Assembly: GCA_047518105.1 (NCBI GenBank)
Contig: JAKZRQ010000019.1
Coordinates: 1-9,936 of the forward strand
From: VXYL01 sp047518105
GTDB lineage: Bacteria; Pseudomonadota; Gammaproteobacteria; Pseudomonadales; Azotimanducaceae
Direction of reading: 5' to 3'
Length of the DNA stretch: 9,936 nucleotides
The position numbers were made by a program, and so were the translations under genes. Position 1 is the stretch's first letter, and each line of letters begins with the position of its first letter. Shown here piece by piece: positions 1 through 9,556 of this stretch. Below the pieces are notes generated by a model that saw only the letters and a program-made list of their open reading frames with translations, was not told where the DNA came from and ran no database searches.

Positions 1-945
1 CGTCCTTCACGGTATCCAACTCCGGCTTCCGTTGTCCGCAGTCCTCCCGGGCGTGGCGGCAGCGGGTATGGAAGCGGCAGCCGCTTGGCGGATCGATGGG
101 CGAGGGTACGTCGCCGACCAGCACGATGTGGTCCCGTTCGGCCGTCGGGTCGGGCTGGGGGATCGCGGAGATCAATGCCTGCGTGTAGGGATGGCGCGGC
201 GAGGCGTAGATCTCCCTGGCGTCGGCCGTCTCGACGACTTCGCCCAGGTACATCACCGCGATGCGGTCGGAGACGTGCTTGACCACGGCGAGGTCGTGGG
301 CGATGAAGATGAGCGCCAGGTGCATTTCGCGCTGCAGGTCGAGCAGCAGGTTGATGATCTGGGACTGGATGGAGACGTCCAGGGCGGACACCGCCTCGTC
401 GCAGACAATGAGCTTGGGCTTGAGTGCGATGGCCCGGGCGATGCCGATGCGCTGGCGCTGGCCGCCGGAGAATTCGTGGGGGAAGCGATTCGCGGCGGCG
501 GCGTTCAGGCCTACCCGTTCGAGTAGCTCGGCGACCCGCTGTCGGCGCTCGGTGGGCGTCCCCAGGCGATGGATGATGAAGGGCTCTTCGAGGATCTTGC
601 CGACCGTATGGCGGGCGTTCAGCGATTCGAAGGGATCCTGGAGGATGATCTGGATGTCCCGGCGCAGGCTGCGGAGTTCGCGTCGGCCCAGCCCGGCGAT
701 GTCGCGGCCTTCGAAGAACACCGACCCGGAGGTGGGCTCGTATAGACGGAGCAGCGTCTTGCCTACGGTGCTCTTGCCGCAGCCGGACTCGCCGACCAGG
801 CCGAGGGTCTCGCCGACGTCGAGATCGAACGACATCTCGTCGACGGCGTGCACCCGCCCCGTGGTGCGCAGGAAGATGCCGCCCCGCACCGGGAAGTGCT
901 TGGTGAGACCCCGAACGCGGAGCAGCGGCTCGTTCGACGTGGCGT

Positions 946-949
<4 letters not shown>
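1..949 (-). CDS. dppF: Peptide ABC transporter ATP-binding protein, DppF/OppF type (partial, C-terminal end outside window)
   Basis: This is the second ATPase of a peptide importer. It would hydrolyse ATP at the cytoplasmic face and pair with the upstream DppD-type ATPase to drive the two permeases. The 316 residues visible contain Walker A GESGCGKS (about 53-60), Q-loop Gln104, signature FSGGQRQR (160-167), Walker B LIVCDE (180-185) and switch His218. Near the left edge begins the C-terminal oligopeptide-transporter domain, with Cys291, Cys297 and Cys304. In this family a fourth Cys completes an iron-sulfur site; here it would lie beyond the window. The reading frame stays open to base 1, so the stop is not seen. 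The ATG at 949-947 overlaps the TGA of the preceding ATPase (ATGA, 949-946), which indicates translational coupling, and a G-rich stretch about 9 bases upstream can act as ribosome binding site. Length and motifs fit a DppF/OppF protein of about 320-340 residues. The substrate cannot be read from the ATPase. Confidence 0.93.
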
Positions 950-1950
<1,001 letters not shown>

Positions 1951-1956
1951 CTTGGG

Positions 1957-3873
1957 TCAGCCCGCCGCTTGGCGCCGGTAGTCCGTATTGATGATCGTGA
2001 CCGGCTCGAACGCCCGCCCGTCGTCTTTGGCATCGCGCGTGCGTCGCTTCTCCTCGAGGTCAATCCAGAACAGGCCACCACCGGAGAAGCCGCCGGTGTC
2101 TGCGAAGGGATTGAACAGCGAGCCGGCGGTGCGGGTGCCCAACCACTCGGGGAGCTTGACCCAGCGCCACGCGCCGGCACGGGTATAGGGCGTGCGGAAG
2201 GTTGGGATCACGACCCCGGAGTCGTGCACCATCTGTTCCAGGCGACGAGCCAGCCCTACCCGTTCCTCCAGGCTGGCGGAAGCGCGGTAGGCCATGATCA
2301 GCTCGTCCATCTCGGGATTGGCATGGTTGGTCAGGTTGTTGGTCTGGGGCTTGTTGGCGTTTACCGAGTGGAAGTGCTCCCAGTAGCCGGGCGCCAGTCC
2401 GCCGGCGGCCCAGCCCGACCACGCGATCTGATGCTTCTTCTCGCGCATCTTCTTGAATGAACCCGCGCTGTCGAGCAGGTCCAGCTTCAGTTCCACGCCT
2501 GCCTTCGTCGCCTCCTCCTGGATCACCACCAAGCGCTCGGTGTGGTCAGGCGTCCCGTAGGTGACCTCGAGAGACAGCCGCTGACCGTCCCTGACGCGAA
2601 TCCCGTCGCCCCCCCGCGTGTCGAAGCCGGCCGCGTTGAAGTGGGCGTCGGCCTTGTCGAGGTCGTACTCCCGCGGCTTGATGTCGAGGTTGTCGTAGTC
2701 GCCGTAGCCGATCTGGAAGGTAGGCAGCCGTTCGTAGTCGCCGCGCAGCACGGTCTTGATGACCCGGTCGAAGTTCATGGCGTGTGCCAGGCCGAAGCGG
2801 ACGCGCTCGTCGGCGAGGATCGGATCGGTCATGTTGAGGTACATGCCCGCCGCGGCCGGCAATTCGCTGTAGAACCAGTACTTCGCGATGTAGCCGTTGT
2901 CGAACTCTTCCCCCTTGGCCTTCTCGTGCCAATACGGCGGCAGAACCAGCGTGTAGGTGTCCAGTTCGCCCTTCAGGAAATGCTGGAAGGCGACGTTCGG
3001 ATCGCGGATGACCCGGACGCGGATCCTGTCCGGGTTGAAGCGGTGTTGGAAGTACTTGAGGTCGTTGCCCCACCAGTCGGCCTTGCGCTCCATCACGATG
3101 TACTTGCCCTTGCGGATCTTGCTGATCTGATAGGGACCCGTGTTCGGCTCGATCTTCCAGTTGGTGTCCTGTACCCAGTTGTCGGTGAGGACGTGGAAGT
3201 GCTTTGGCTGGGGACCGATGCCGTAGTCGGTGTGCATCTCGGTACCGGGCATGGGATTCGCGCCCTGGATGCCGAAGGTGAGGTCGTCGTAGCGCTTAAC
3301 ATCGCGGATGCGTTCGACGTAGTAGTTGTTGTACCAGGGTGCGACGATCTCCTTCGAACGCATGAACTGCACGCCGTACACGAAGTCGTCGGCGGTGACC
3401 GGGACGCCGTCGGACCAGCGCGCCTTGGGATTCAGCTTGTAGTAGATGGTGCGCCCGTCGGCGCCGAACGCCCAGTGCGTGGCGAGTGCCGGAATCGCTC
3501 GCCGCGTTTGCGGATGAAATGCCACGGGGCCGAACTGGTTCGGGCGCATGAAGCCGGCGAACGACCCGTTGGAGTCCGGGCCGACACGGCGAAGGGTGAG
3601 AGGGAAACTGAGGATCGACGTGCGGAACGTGCCGCCGCGCTTGGCCTCCGGCGACGCATAGACCGGATCCTCGTCGTTGGTGAGCCAGACGAGATCGTCC
3701 GGCAACGTCTCGGGCAAACCGTCGCCCTCCTGAACCTCGATCGGCGGCAGTTCGACCGCGACCCGGGCGACCGCCTGCTCGGTCTCGGCGGGCCCCTCGA
3801 AGATCGTCTCCATGCCGCAAGCGGCCAGGAGAAGGGCCGAGCCGACGATGGTGATCTTGGCACCGTGGATCAT
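1957..3873 (-). CDS. Family 5 extracellular solute-binding lipoprotein (peptide-binding, YejA/DppA/OppA class)
   Basis: Substrate-capture protein of the importer, 638 residues, somewhat longer than typical DppA. Residues 1-19 are a lipoprotein signal with lipobox LAAC (Leu16-Cys19), so Cys19 should be lipidated. A low-complexity, acidic linker (about 20-65) leads into the SBP_bac_5 fold. Family landmarks are a KRGGTFR strand (79-84), a WSDGVPVTADDFVYG block (153-167) that is the most characteristic segment, NTGPYQI (244-250), and a C-terminal lobe rich in aromatics. The last 30 or so residues (about 608-638) are highly charged and look like a tail beyond the fold. The frame remains open far upstream, but that part is a shadow of the permease gene. 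The ATG at 3873-3871 is chosen because it has a strong AGGAGGT ribosome binding site and gives a proper signal peptide. It lies 8 bases after the YejE-like stop. Similarity is closest to YejA-like proteins, from memory. The actual ligand is unknown; peptides are the likely class. Confidence 0.92.
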   Translation of the reverse strand: MIHGAKITIVGSALLLAACGMETIFEGPAETEQAVARVAVELPPIEVQEGDGLPETLPDDLVWLTNDEDPVYASPEAKRGGTFRTSILSFPLTLRRVGPDSNGSFAGFMRPNQFGPVAFHPQTRRAIPALATHWAFGADGRTIYYKLNPKARWSDGVPVTADDFVYGVQFMRSKEIVAPWYNNYYVERIRDVKRYDDLTFGIQGANPMPGTEMHTDYGIGPQPKHFHVLTDNWVQDTNWKIEPNTGPYQISKIRKGKYIVMERKADWWGNDLKYFQHRFNPDRIRVRVIRDPNVAFQHFLKGELDTYTLVLPPYWHEKAKGEEFDNGYIAKYWFYSELPAAAGMYLNMTDPILADERVRFGLAHAMNFDRVIKTVLRGDYERLPTFQIGYGDYDNLDIKPREYDLDKADAHFNAAGFDTRGGDGIRVRDGQRLSLEVTYGTPDHTERLVVIQEEATKAGVELKLDLLDSAGSFKKMREKKHQIAWSGWAAGGLAPGYWEHFHSVNANKPQTNNLTNHANPEMDELIMAYRASASLEERVGLARRLEQMVHDSGVVIPTFRTPYTRAGAWRWVKLPEWLGTRTAGSLFNPFADTGGFSGGGLFWIDLEEKRRTRDAKDDGRAFEPVTIINTDYRRQAAG

Positions 3874-3876
3874 ATG

Positions 3877-3883
3877 ACCTCCT
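3877..3883 (-). promoter_or_regulatory. Strong Shine-Dalgarno for the solute-binding protein gene
   Basis: On the minus strand AGGAGGT lies just before the ATG at 3873 and overlaps the TAG stop of the upstream permease. It is the best ribosome binding site in the operon and fixes the start of the binding protein inside a much longer open frame. A stronger signal for this gene fits the usual need for excess binding protein over membrane subunits; that last point is inference. Confidence 0.7.
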
Positions 3884-4943
3884 ATTCGTAGTAGGTGAAC
3901 TGCTTGGGATCGAACGCTTCGCGGACCGCCTCGCCGATGTAGTTCACCATGACCAGCACCAGCGCGATGGCGATTACGACCGAAAACACGATCCACGGCG
4001 ATTCCAGGTGGCTCGTGCCTTGGGCGAGGAGTTCTCCCCAACTGGGGGTTGGCGGAGGAAGGCCGAATCCCAGGTAGTCGAGGGCCGTCAGCAGGGTGAT
4101 GCCGCCGGCGATGGAGAACGGGATGAAGGTCACGATCACGGAGATCGTGTTGGGGATGATGTGACTCGCGATCATGCGCGTGTTCGAGGCCCCGAGGGCG
4201 CGCGCCGCGAGCACGTACTCCCTGGATTTCTCCTTGTACGTGGACGTGCGCATATTCCAGGTCATCCCGGTCCAGCCGAAGATGACCATCACTACCGCCA
4301 GGGTCCAGAAAGTGGGCACCACCACGCTCGCCACGATCATGATCACGTACAGCGTGGGCACCAGGTTCCAGATCTCGATCACGCGCTGGAAGAAAAGGTC
4401 GAAGAGGCCGCCCCAGAACCCCATCGCACAGCCTACGGCGATGCCGATCAGGTAGTTGCACAACAGCAGCAGGAAGGCGAAGGCGAAGGCGATGCGGAAG
4501 CCGTAGATCAACCGCGCCAGCACGTCGCGCCCGGTCGAATCCGTGCCGAGATAGTGGCCGCTCTCCACGGACGGCGCGTAGGGCGGGTACACCCCGGGTC
4601 TCAGGTCGTTCTCCAGCGCGTCGTAGGGTACGGGTGGCATCATGACCCAGTTTGCGCTGCCACGCTCCTCGAACAGGCGGTCGAGTTCGCGGTAGTCCGT
4701 CTTGTAGTCGTAGCCGAGACCGAACGTACGGCCGGGAATGATGTCGCCGTAGGTCGGGAAGTACAGCTCGCCGTCGTAGGAGACGATGAGCGCACGGCTG
4801 TTGACGAACAGTTCCGCGCCGAACGAAAGCACGATTGCGATAAGGAGAAGGACGGCGGAGTAGTAGCCGCGCTTGATGGACCGGAAGCGCTTCCACTGCT
4901 TGATCGTCAGCGGATTGAGCGCGAATCTCTCCCTTAGACTCAT
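3882..4943 (-). CDS. yejE: Peptide ABC transporter permease, YejE-like
   Basis: Inner-membrane permease subunit of 353 residues. It has one N-terminal membrane segment (about 29-48) and then a long periplasmic loop (about 49-145) that includes SYDGELYFPTYGD (55-67) and LGTDSTGRDVLARLIYG (132-148). The BPD_transp_1 membrane domain follows. The EAA-type loop that docks on the ATPases is at about 242-265 (EYVLAARALGASN...HIIPN). The end, GEAVREAFDPK (337-347), and the region LDYLGFGLPPPTPSWGELL (288-306) match the YejE/DppC/OppC consensus. The periplasmic segment with YDG and YFP is what points to YejE rather than plain DppC. Its ATG overlaps the TGA of the YejB-like gene (4943-4940), and a GGGGAT stretch about 9 bases upstream may serve as ribosome binding site. 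It would form the translocation channel with the YejB-like subunit. I see no truncation or frameshift. Confidence 0.94.
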   Translation of the reverse strand: MSLRERFALNPLTIKQWKRFRSIKRGYYSAVLLLIAIVLSFGAELFVNSRALIVSYDGELYFPTYGDIIPGRTFGLGYDYKTDYRELDRLFEERGSANWVMMPPVPYDALENDLRPGVYPPYAPSVESGHYLGTDSTGRDVLARLIYGFRIAFAFAFLLLLCNYLIGIAVGCAMGFWGGLFDLFFQRVIEIWNLVPTLYVIMIVASVVVPTFWTLAVVMVIFGWTGMTWNMRTSTYKEKSREYVLAARALGASNTRMIASHIIPNTISVIVTFIPFSIAGGITLLTALDYLGFGLPPPTPSWGELLAQGTSHLESPWIVFSVVIAIALVLVMVNYIGEAVREAFDPKQFTYYE

Positions 4944-5986
4944 TGATTGGTATCCCCGCTGCCGAACTTGACCCGGGGATCCACCAGGGCGACGCAGATG
5001 TCGGAGAGAATGTTCCCGATGAGGAACAACAGGGCGGAGAGCACCAGTATTCCCATTACCACCGGATAGTCGCGCTCGACCAGGGATTCGAAGCCGAGCA
5101 GCCCGAACCCGTCGATGTTGAAGATCTTCTCGATCAGGAAGGATCCGGTGATGATGATCGAGAGGTTGTTTCCGAACGACGTCGCAATGGGAATCAGGCT
5201 GTTGCGCAAGGCGTGGCCGAATATGGCGCGGCGGAAGTCCATGCCCTTGGCGACCGCGGTGCGCACGTACTCCGCGGCGAGATTATCCATGAGCGAGTTC
5301 TTCATCAGCATCGTGGTGAAGGCGAACGCCCCGGCCACGTAGGCGATCAGGGGCAGGGCCGCGTGATCGAACAGATCGGCAATCTGCTCCATCGTCGAGA
5401 AGTCGTCGAAGTCGTCGCTCACGAACCCGCCCAAGGGGAACCACTCGAGATTGGCGGCGAACACCGTCAACAGGAAAATGGCCACGACATAGCTCGGAAT
5501 GGCGTACCCCGCGAAGACGACGGCCGACGTCACGTTGTCGAAGACGGACTTGTGGCGTATGGCCTTGAACATCCCGAGTGGAATGCACACCCCGTAGGTG
5601 ATGATCAACGTGCATACGCCATAGAAGATCGAGACGGGCAGGCGATCCCTGATGGTGTCCCAGACCGGGTCGCTGTAGCGGGTGGACTTGCCGAGGTCGA
5701 GGACGAGCACCTTGCCGAGCCACTCGAAATAGGCGACGACGACGGGCTTGTCGAAGCCGTAGTAGGCCTTCAAGTCCTCGAGTTGGTCGTCGGACAGCAT
5801 GCTGCCGCCGTGACTGTCGTAGCTCGACACCGCGCTCGTCTCGCTCATGCCGGCCTGCGCCGCTTCGCTCAGCATGCGCTCGATGGGGCCGCCGGGGACC
5901 AGGCGGGTCAGCGTGAAGACCAGGATGGTGACGCCGATGAACGTCGGGACGATCAGCAGCAATCGGCGGATGAAGTAGCTGGTCAC
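4940..5986 (-). CDS. yejB: Peptide ABC transporter permease, YejB-like
   Basis: Inner-membrane permease subunit of 348 residues and partner of the YejE-like protein. The N terminus SYFIRRLLLIVPTFIGV and the segment LVPGGP (29-34) are typical of the YejB/DppB/OppB family. An extended periplasmic loop (about 35-75) rich in Ser, Glu and Gly precedes YYGFDKPV (75-82); YejB proteins share such an insertion while DppB does not, which favours the YejB assignment. Membrane segments lie near 9-29, 119-140, 153-177, 210-228, 268-285 and 308-328. The EAA-type loop is at about 239-266 (EYVRTAVAKGMDF...RNSLIPI), and the family terminal motif VDPR is at 336-339. The start is GTG at 5986. No in-frame alternative start is seen between it and the stop of the upstream gene, and the ribosome binding site is weak. 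It sits 37 bases after the thiol reductase gene with no visible terminator, so cotranscription is likely. Confidence 0.94.
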   Translation of the reverse strand: MTSYFIRRLLLIVPTFIGVTILVFTLTRLVPGGPIERMLSEAAQAGMSETSAVSSYDSHGGSMLSDDQLEDLKAYYGFDKPVVVAYFEWLGKVLVLDLGKSTRYSDPVWDTIRDRLPVSIFYGVCTLIITYGVCIPLGMFKAIRHKSVFDNVTSAVVFAGYAIPSYVVAIFLLTVFAANLEWFPLGGFVSDDFDDFSTMEQIADLFDHAALPLIAYVAGAFAFTTMLMKNSLMDNLAAEYVRTAVAKGMDFRRAIFGHALRNSLIPIATSFGNNLSIIITGSFLIEKIFNIDGFGLLGFESLVERDYPVVMGILVLSALLFLIGNILSDICVALVDPRVKFGSGDTNQ

Positions 5987-6023
5987 TGGTCGTCGATCCG
6001 CCGCTCGATCCCTCGGAAGGGGC

Positions 6024-9000
6024 CTAGCTCGTGGTACCCGTGACGGTGCTTTCGATCAACGCCGTGAGGTCATCGTTGAGTTCGTGGGTGCGCGCCAGCA
6101 CGGTGCCGCCTGCATCGACCAGAAGATACGTTGGATAGCCCCGAATCACCCATGTCTTCAGTATGTCGCTTTTCGGTCCGACGTGCCAATTCGCCCAAGG
6201 CATCGGTTCGTCGGCCTGGAATCCGGTGACGGTGTCGATTTCGGCGTCGACGCTGATGGAAAGGATTTCGAAGCGGCTGTCCGGCAGCTTGTCGTCGAGT
6301 TCGCGCAGCTTGGGTAGCGAGGCGATGCAGGGCCCGCACCAGGTTGCCCAGAAGTCCAGCAGGACGATCTGGTTGGCATACGCCGAGAAGTTCTCCTCGG
6401 TGCCGTCGAGGCGCTGGGCGGTGACGTCGGGCAAGCTGCCGCCGACGGCGAAGGTGAAGCTGTGCAGCAGGGTCTTCTCCGCTTCGGCCAACGTGATCGG
6501 GTCGCGGTCGCGCCGGGTCTTGAACGGCTCTTCCTCGACTCCCGCGCTCAAGCCATTGGCCGCCGCGAAGGCGCCTTCGCGGTAGGTCTCTCGATCCTCG
6601 CCGCCGGTGGCGATGTCGTTGGCACGGCGAATCAGCCGCGACGCCTTGAAGTAGCGTGCCGCGGCGCGATGAACGGGGTTCGGCGACGCGGTCGCCATGC
6701 GGTCGAACAGCGACTCGACCGCGGCGTTGGCTCCGGGCGTGTTGTAGAAGTCGAGCCTCCAGAGCAGGAGCGGCCAGTCCTCGTGGTCGGGTGCATGTTC
6801 CTCGATGGCTAGGGCACCGAGTTCCATGTGCTCGGCCTCGGTGGTTTGTTCGACCAGGAATACCGCCGCGTCGATCATGCGTTCGTGGGTCTCGCCCCTG
6901 GCGACGATGGCCCTCGCGGCGGCTATCGCGGGCGCGATGTCGGGATGGGGGCCGCGTTCGTCTTCCCGCCGTTGGTCCTTTTCTTCCTTGGTGGCGTCGG
7001 ACTCCCCGATCTCGTCATCGAGTTCGTGCCAGGCGGCATCGAGGTCGAGATAGGTCTGCAAGGGCGCGTAGTCGGCCAATGCGAAACCACGAGCGGCGTC
7101 GGCGGCGTCGATGGCGGCGATGACGATCCCGGGGAGCAGAATTTGCGGCAGCACCGCTGCAGTCTCGATGGTCGCCCCCCGCGGGAAGTAGAGGTACAGC
7201 GGCACGCCCACGCGATCGTATTTGTCGAGCCACTCGGTAATGACCGGGTCTTCGGTTGTCCAGTCGGCTTCCACCACCTTGATGCCGCGCCCGTTCATGG
7301 CCTCCCCCACGGCATCGGTGGCCAGCGCGACGCGCTCGTTGGCCTTGCAGCTCAAGCACCAGTCGGCGGTGAAGAAGACGAACACGGGCTGGCCTTCGTC
7401 CACGTAGCCGAGAACGCGTTCGGGACTGAAATGCTCCAATTCGAGCTTGCCCAGCGTGCCGGCCGAGAAGTCGCCGGCCACCTGGGTTTCCGCTCGGTAG
7501 TCCTCGATGCGGATGCCGATCGCGACGCAGGCAACCAGGGCGACCACGGCGGTGGTCCTCCAGGCGAGCCGCATCCGGGCGCGTCCCGCCTGTCCATACG
7601 CCCACAAGCCGAAGGCTAGCAACAGCGCGGCCAGGATCGCGACGGCCATGGACGAGGCGCCGAGCTGGCGACCGACGATCCAGAACAGCCAAAGAGCGGT
7701 CAGGAACATCGGGAACGCCAACACGCCGCGCAACTTGGCCATCCACGGTCCGGGTCTTGGCAGCATCCGGGCGAGTCCGGGCGAGAACGACAACAACAGG
7801 TAGGGAAGGGCAAGTCCCAGACCGAGCGCAAGGAACACGGCGCCGGCGACCGCCGCCGGTTGCGCCAGGGCGTAGCCCAAGGCGCCAGCCATGAACGGTG
7901 CCGAGCAAGGCGTCGCCACGACCACGGCGAGCAGACCGGTGAAGAACGCGGTCCTGCGCTCGTTGCCACCGGCATCCCCCGTCAAGGATTGGCCGACGCC
8001 CATCAGGCGCATGCCGAACTCGTACACGCCGGCCAGGTTGAGGCCGATGGCGACCATCAACAGGCCGAGACCCAGGTTGACGAGCGGCGACTGCATCTGG
8101 AACCCCCAGCCCGCGGCGCTGCCGGCCTCGCGCAGGACGATGAGGGCGATGGCGATGGCCGCGAAGGCGACCAGGATGCCGAGCGTGTAGTAGAGGCCGC
8201 TGGCGTGGGCGGTCTTGCGGTCCGCCCCGGACAGTTCCACCAGACCGAGGGCCTTCATGCTGAGGATCGGGAAGACGCAGGGCATCAGGTTCAGGATGAT
8301 GCCGCCGAGCAGGCCGAACAGGATTGCCGTGGCGAGGCCCATGCCGGTGGTTGCCGATACGCCGGGGTTTCCGCCGCCGGCGCTGCCCGCGTTGCTGGAA
8401 GATGCTCCGGCGGTCAGTGAATCGGCGAGCGGCCCGTCGGCCTTGGCGATGTCGAGCAAGACGTTTCGCGACTCGCCATCGGCATCGCGATAGCTGAGCA
8501 CGGCCTTCGTTTCTTCGATTCGGTCGGCGCGGGTGCCTGCGGCCATCGTGAAGCGCAATCCCGCAGCGATCTCGGAACTGGTTTGCCGGTCGTAGCGGAC
8601 CAGTCGCTTGGTCCCGACGAACAGATACGGCTCCAATGCCGTGTGCGGGGCCGCCACGGCGATGTTCACCTGGCCGTCGACAACTTCGAATCGTGCTGGC
8701 CAATCCACCGCGACCGGCATCTTCGTCCGGGCAACCTCGAACCGCGCCGTGTTGGCGGCATCGATTCCGCCGTCCCCCGCGACCAGCGTCAACGCGAGGT
8801 CGGCCCGCTCCGGTACGCACAGCGCGTCGTCGCAGACCACCCACCGGGCCGTAGCCTCGAACTCGATTTCGCTGCCCGCTTCGAGCGGGGGAACGGCAAT
8901 GGCGGTCAGCAGCAGGATGGCTTCGTCGAAGCCGTAGGTGTTGAACACGTCGAAGGGAATCAGGTGCGGCGCCGGGAACTGCAACGCCCCTGCCTCGAAA

Positions 9001-9284
9001 CCTTCGGGCAACGTCCACTTGACGGACGCTTCCTTGCCGGCGTCGCCGGGATTGGTCCAGTAGGCATGCCAACCGGGATCGGCTTCCAGGTGCAGGCCGA
9101 GGGTAACGGTACCGCCACCCGAGGGAACACTGGCGTGCTCGGCGATCAGGTCGACGTTGGAATACGCCGTGCGCTGCTCGGCCTGGGATTCGACGGCGAT
9201 CAACGCCGCCAGCGATGCGAACCCGAACAGCAGTCCCGGGAACCGGGCGGCGGCGCGCAAAAGGCGATTGGGTCTCAAAGTCAT
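6024..9284 (-). CDS. dsbD: DsbD/ScsB-like protein-disulfide reductase fused to a C-terminal TlpA-like thioredoxin domain
   Basis: Inner-membrane electron carrier of 1086 residues, about twice the length of E. coli DsbD. The order is: N-terminal signal or anchor (about 8-36, cleavage possible after SQA); periplasmic DsbD_N-type domain (about 40-285) with WHAYWTNPGDAG and the redox pair Cys151/Cys156; membrane domain of about eight segments (316-592) with LMPC (Cys336) and ATPC (Cys460), the pair that passes electrons through the bilayer; a first thioredoxin domain (about 605-730) with CLSC (643-646) and cis-Pro695; a charged, mostly helical region (about 735-940); and a second, TlpA/ResA-like thioredoxin domain (about 945-1086) with WCGPC (982-986) and cis-Pro1051. 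Family knowledge says electrons flow from cytoplasmic thioredoxin to the periplasm. Here the extra domain may be a built-in acceptor. Cys586 in the last membrane segment is additional. The ATG at 9284 gives a good signal sequence but has a weak ribosome binding site. The closest named relatives are ScsB-like; dsbD is used in the broad sense. Confidence 0.9.
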   Translation of the reverse strand: MTLRPNRLLRAAARFPGLLFGFASLAALIAVESQAEQRTAYSNVDLIAEHASVPSGGGTVTLGLHLEADPGWHAYWTNPGDAGKEASVKWTLPEGFEAGALQFPAPHLIPFDVFNTYGFDEAILLLTAIAVPPLEAGSEIEFEATARWVVCDDALCVPERADLALTLVAGDGGIDAANTARFEVARTKMPVAVDWPARFEVVDGQVNIAVAAPHTALEPYLFVGTKRLVRYDRQTSSEIAAGLRFTMAAGTRADRIEETKAVLSYRDADGESRNVLLDIAKADGPLADSLTAGASSSNAGSAGGGNPGVSATTGMGLATAILFGLLGGIILNLMPCVFPILSMKALGLVELSGADRKTAHASGLYYTLGILVAFAAIAIALIVLREAGSAAGWGFQMQSPLVNLGLGLLMVAIGLNLAGVYEFGMRLMGVGQSLTGDAGGNERRTAFFTGLLAVVVATPCSAPFMAGALGYALAQPAAVAGAVFLALGLGLALPYLLLSFSPGLARMLPRPGPWMAKLRGVLAFPMFLTALWLFWIVGRQLGASSMAVAILAALLLAFGLWAYGQAGRARMRLAWRTTAVVALVACVAIGIRIEDYRAETQVAGDFSAGTLGKLELEHFSPERVLGYVDEGQPVFVFFTADWCLSCKANERVALATDAVGEAMNGRGIKVVEADWTTEDPVITEWLDKYDRVGVPLYLYFPRGATIETAAVLPQILLPGIVIAAIDAADAARGFALADYAPLQTYLDLDAAWHELDDEIGESDATKEEKDQRREDERGPHPDIAPAIAAARAIVARGETHERMIDAAVFLVEQTTEAEHMELGALAIEEHAPDHEDWPLLLWRLDFYNTPGANAAVESLFDRMATASPNPVHRAAARYFKASRLIRRANDIATGGEDRETYREGAFAAANGLSAGVEEEPFKTRRDRDPITLAEAEKTLLHSFTFAVGGSLPDVTAQRLDGTEENFSAYANQIVLLDFWATWCGPCIASLPKLRELDDKLPDSRFEILSISVDAEIDTVTGFQADEPMPWANWHVGPKSDILKTWVIRGYPTYLLVDAGGTVLARTHELNDDLTALIESTVTGTTS

Positions 9285-9335
9285 TGCATGGAATCGGCGC
9301 TCTCGGCCGAACCTCGCGATGTGGAACGAAACCGG

Positions 9336-9364
9336 ATTGTCGTGGCGGGGACGAGCATGTGCAA
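9336..9364 (-). promoter_or_regulatory. Weak sigma70-like promoter candidate for the operon
   Basis: On the minus strand TTGCAC (9364-9359) and GACAAT (9341-9336) are separated by 17 bases. This would start transcription about 45 bases upstream of the thiol reductase ATG. The -10 box matches the consensus at 4 of 6 positions and the -35 at only 3 of 6. The position is sensible and the spacing ideal, but in a region of this length such a match can arise by chance. Confidence 0.15.
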
Positions 9365-9546
9365 GCCGAACTCCGCACGATTTCAGTCGAGACGTTCAAC
9401 GGGGCACAGCCCGAGCAGGCACGATCCCAAATTCGCGACGCGCCACTCGGGACAGGACCGCTCGCCGAGTTGACGGCGCTGCCGCGACGAGTACGGTTCC
9501 GCCCGAGCAGAAAGACCACTTCGTAGGCCACTGAAATAAAGGCCTC

Positions 9547-9556
9547 GGTACGTACC
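9547..9556. repeat. Perfect 10 bp palindrome GGTACGTACC
   Basis: GGTACGTACC reads the same on both strands and sits next to a six-base A run, in the AT-richer part of the upstream region, about 265 bases before the operon start codon. It could be half of an operator, but there is no second copy nearby and no regulator gene in the window. A 10-base perfect palindrome is not rare enough to prove function. Confidence 0.3.

Noticed and set aside
3874..4896. Upstream extension of the binding-protein frame to 4896
   Set aside because: The extension is an off-frame reading of the YejE-like gene. The start at 3873 has a strong ribosome binding site and a lipoprotein signal.
5987..6023. Possible terminator or promoter in the 37-base gap between the thiol reductase and the YejB-like gene
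   Set aside because: No hairpin or T run and no -35/-10 pair could be seen; only a short direct repeat GGATCGA, likely chance.
2542..6043. Long plus-strand open frames at 2542-3891, 4008-4937 and 4943-6043
   Set aside because: They lie exactly opposite the binding protein and permease genes, have composition typical of antisense frames in GC-rich DNA (rich in Val, Asp, Arg, Gly, His) and show no family motifs, while the minus-strand frames match known proteins throughout.
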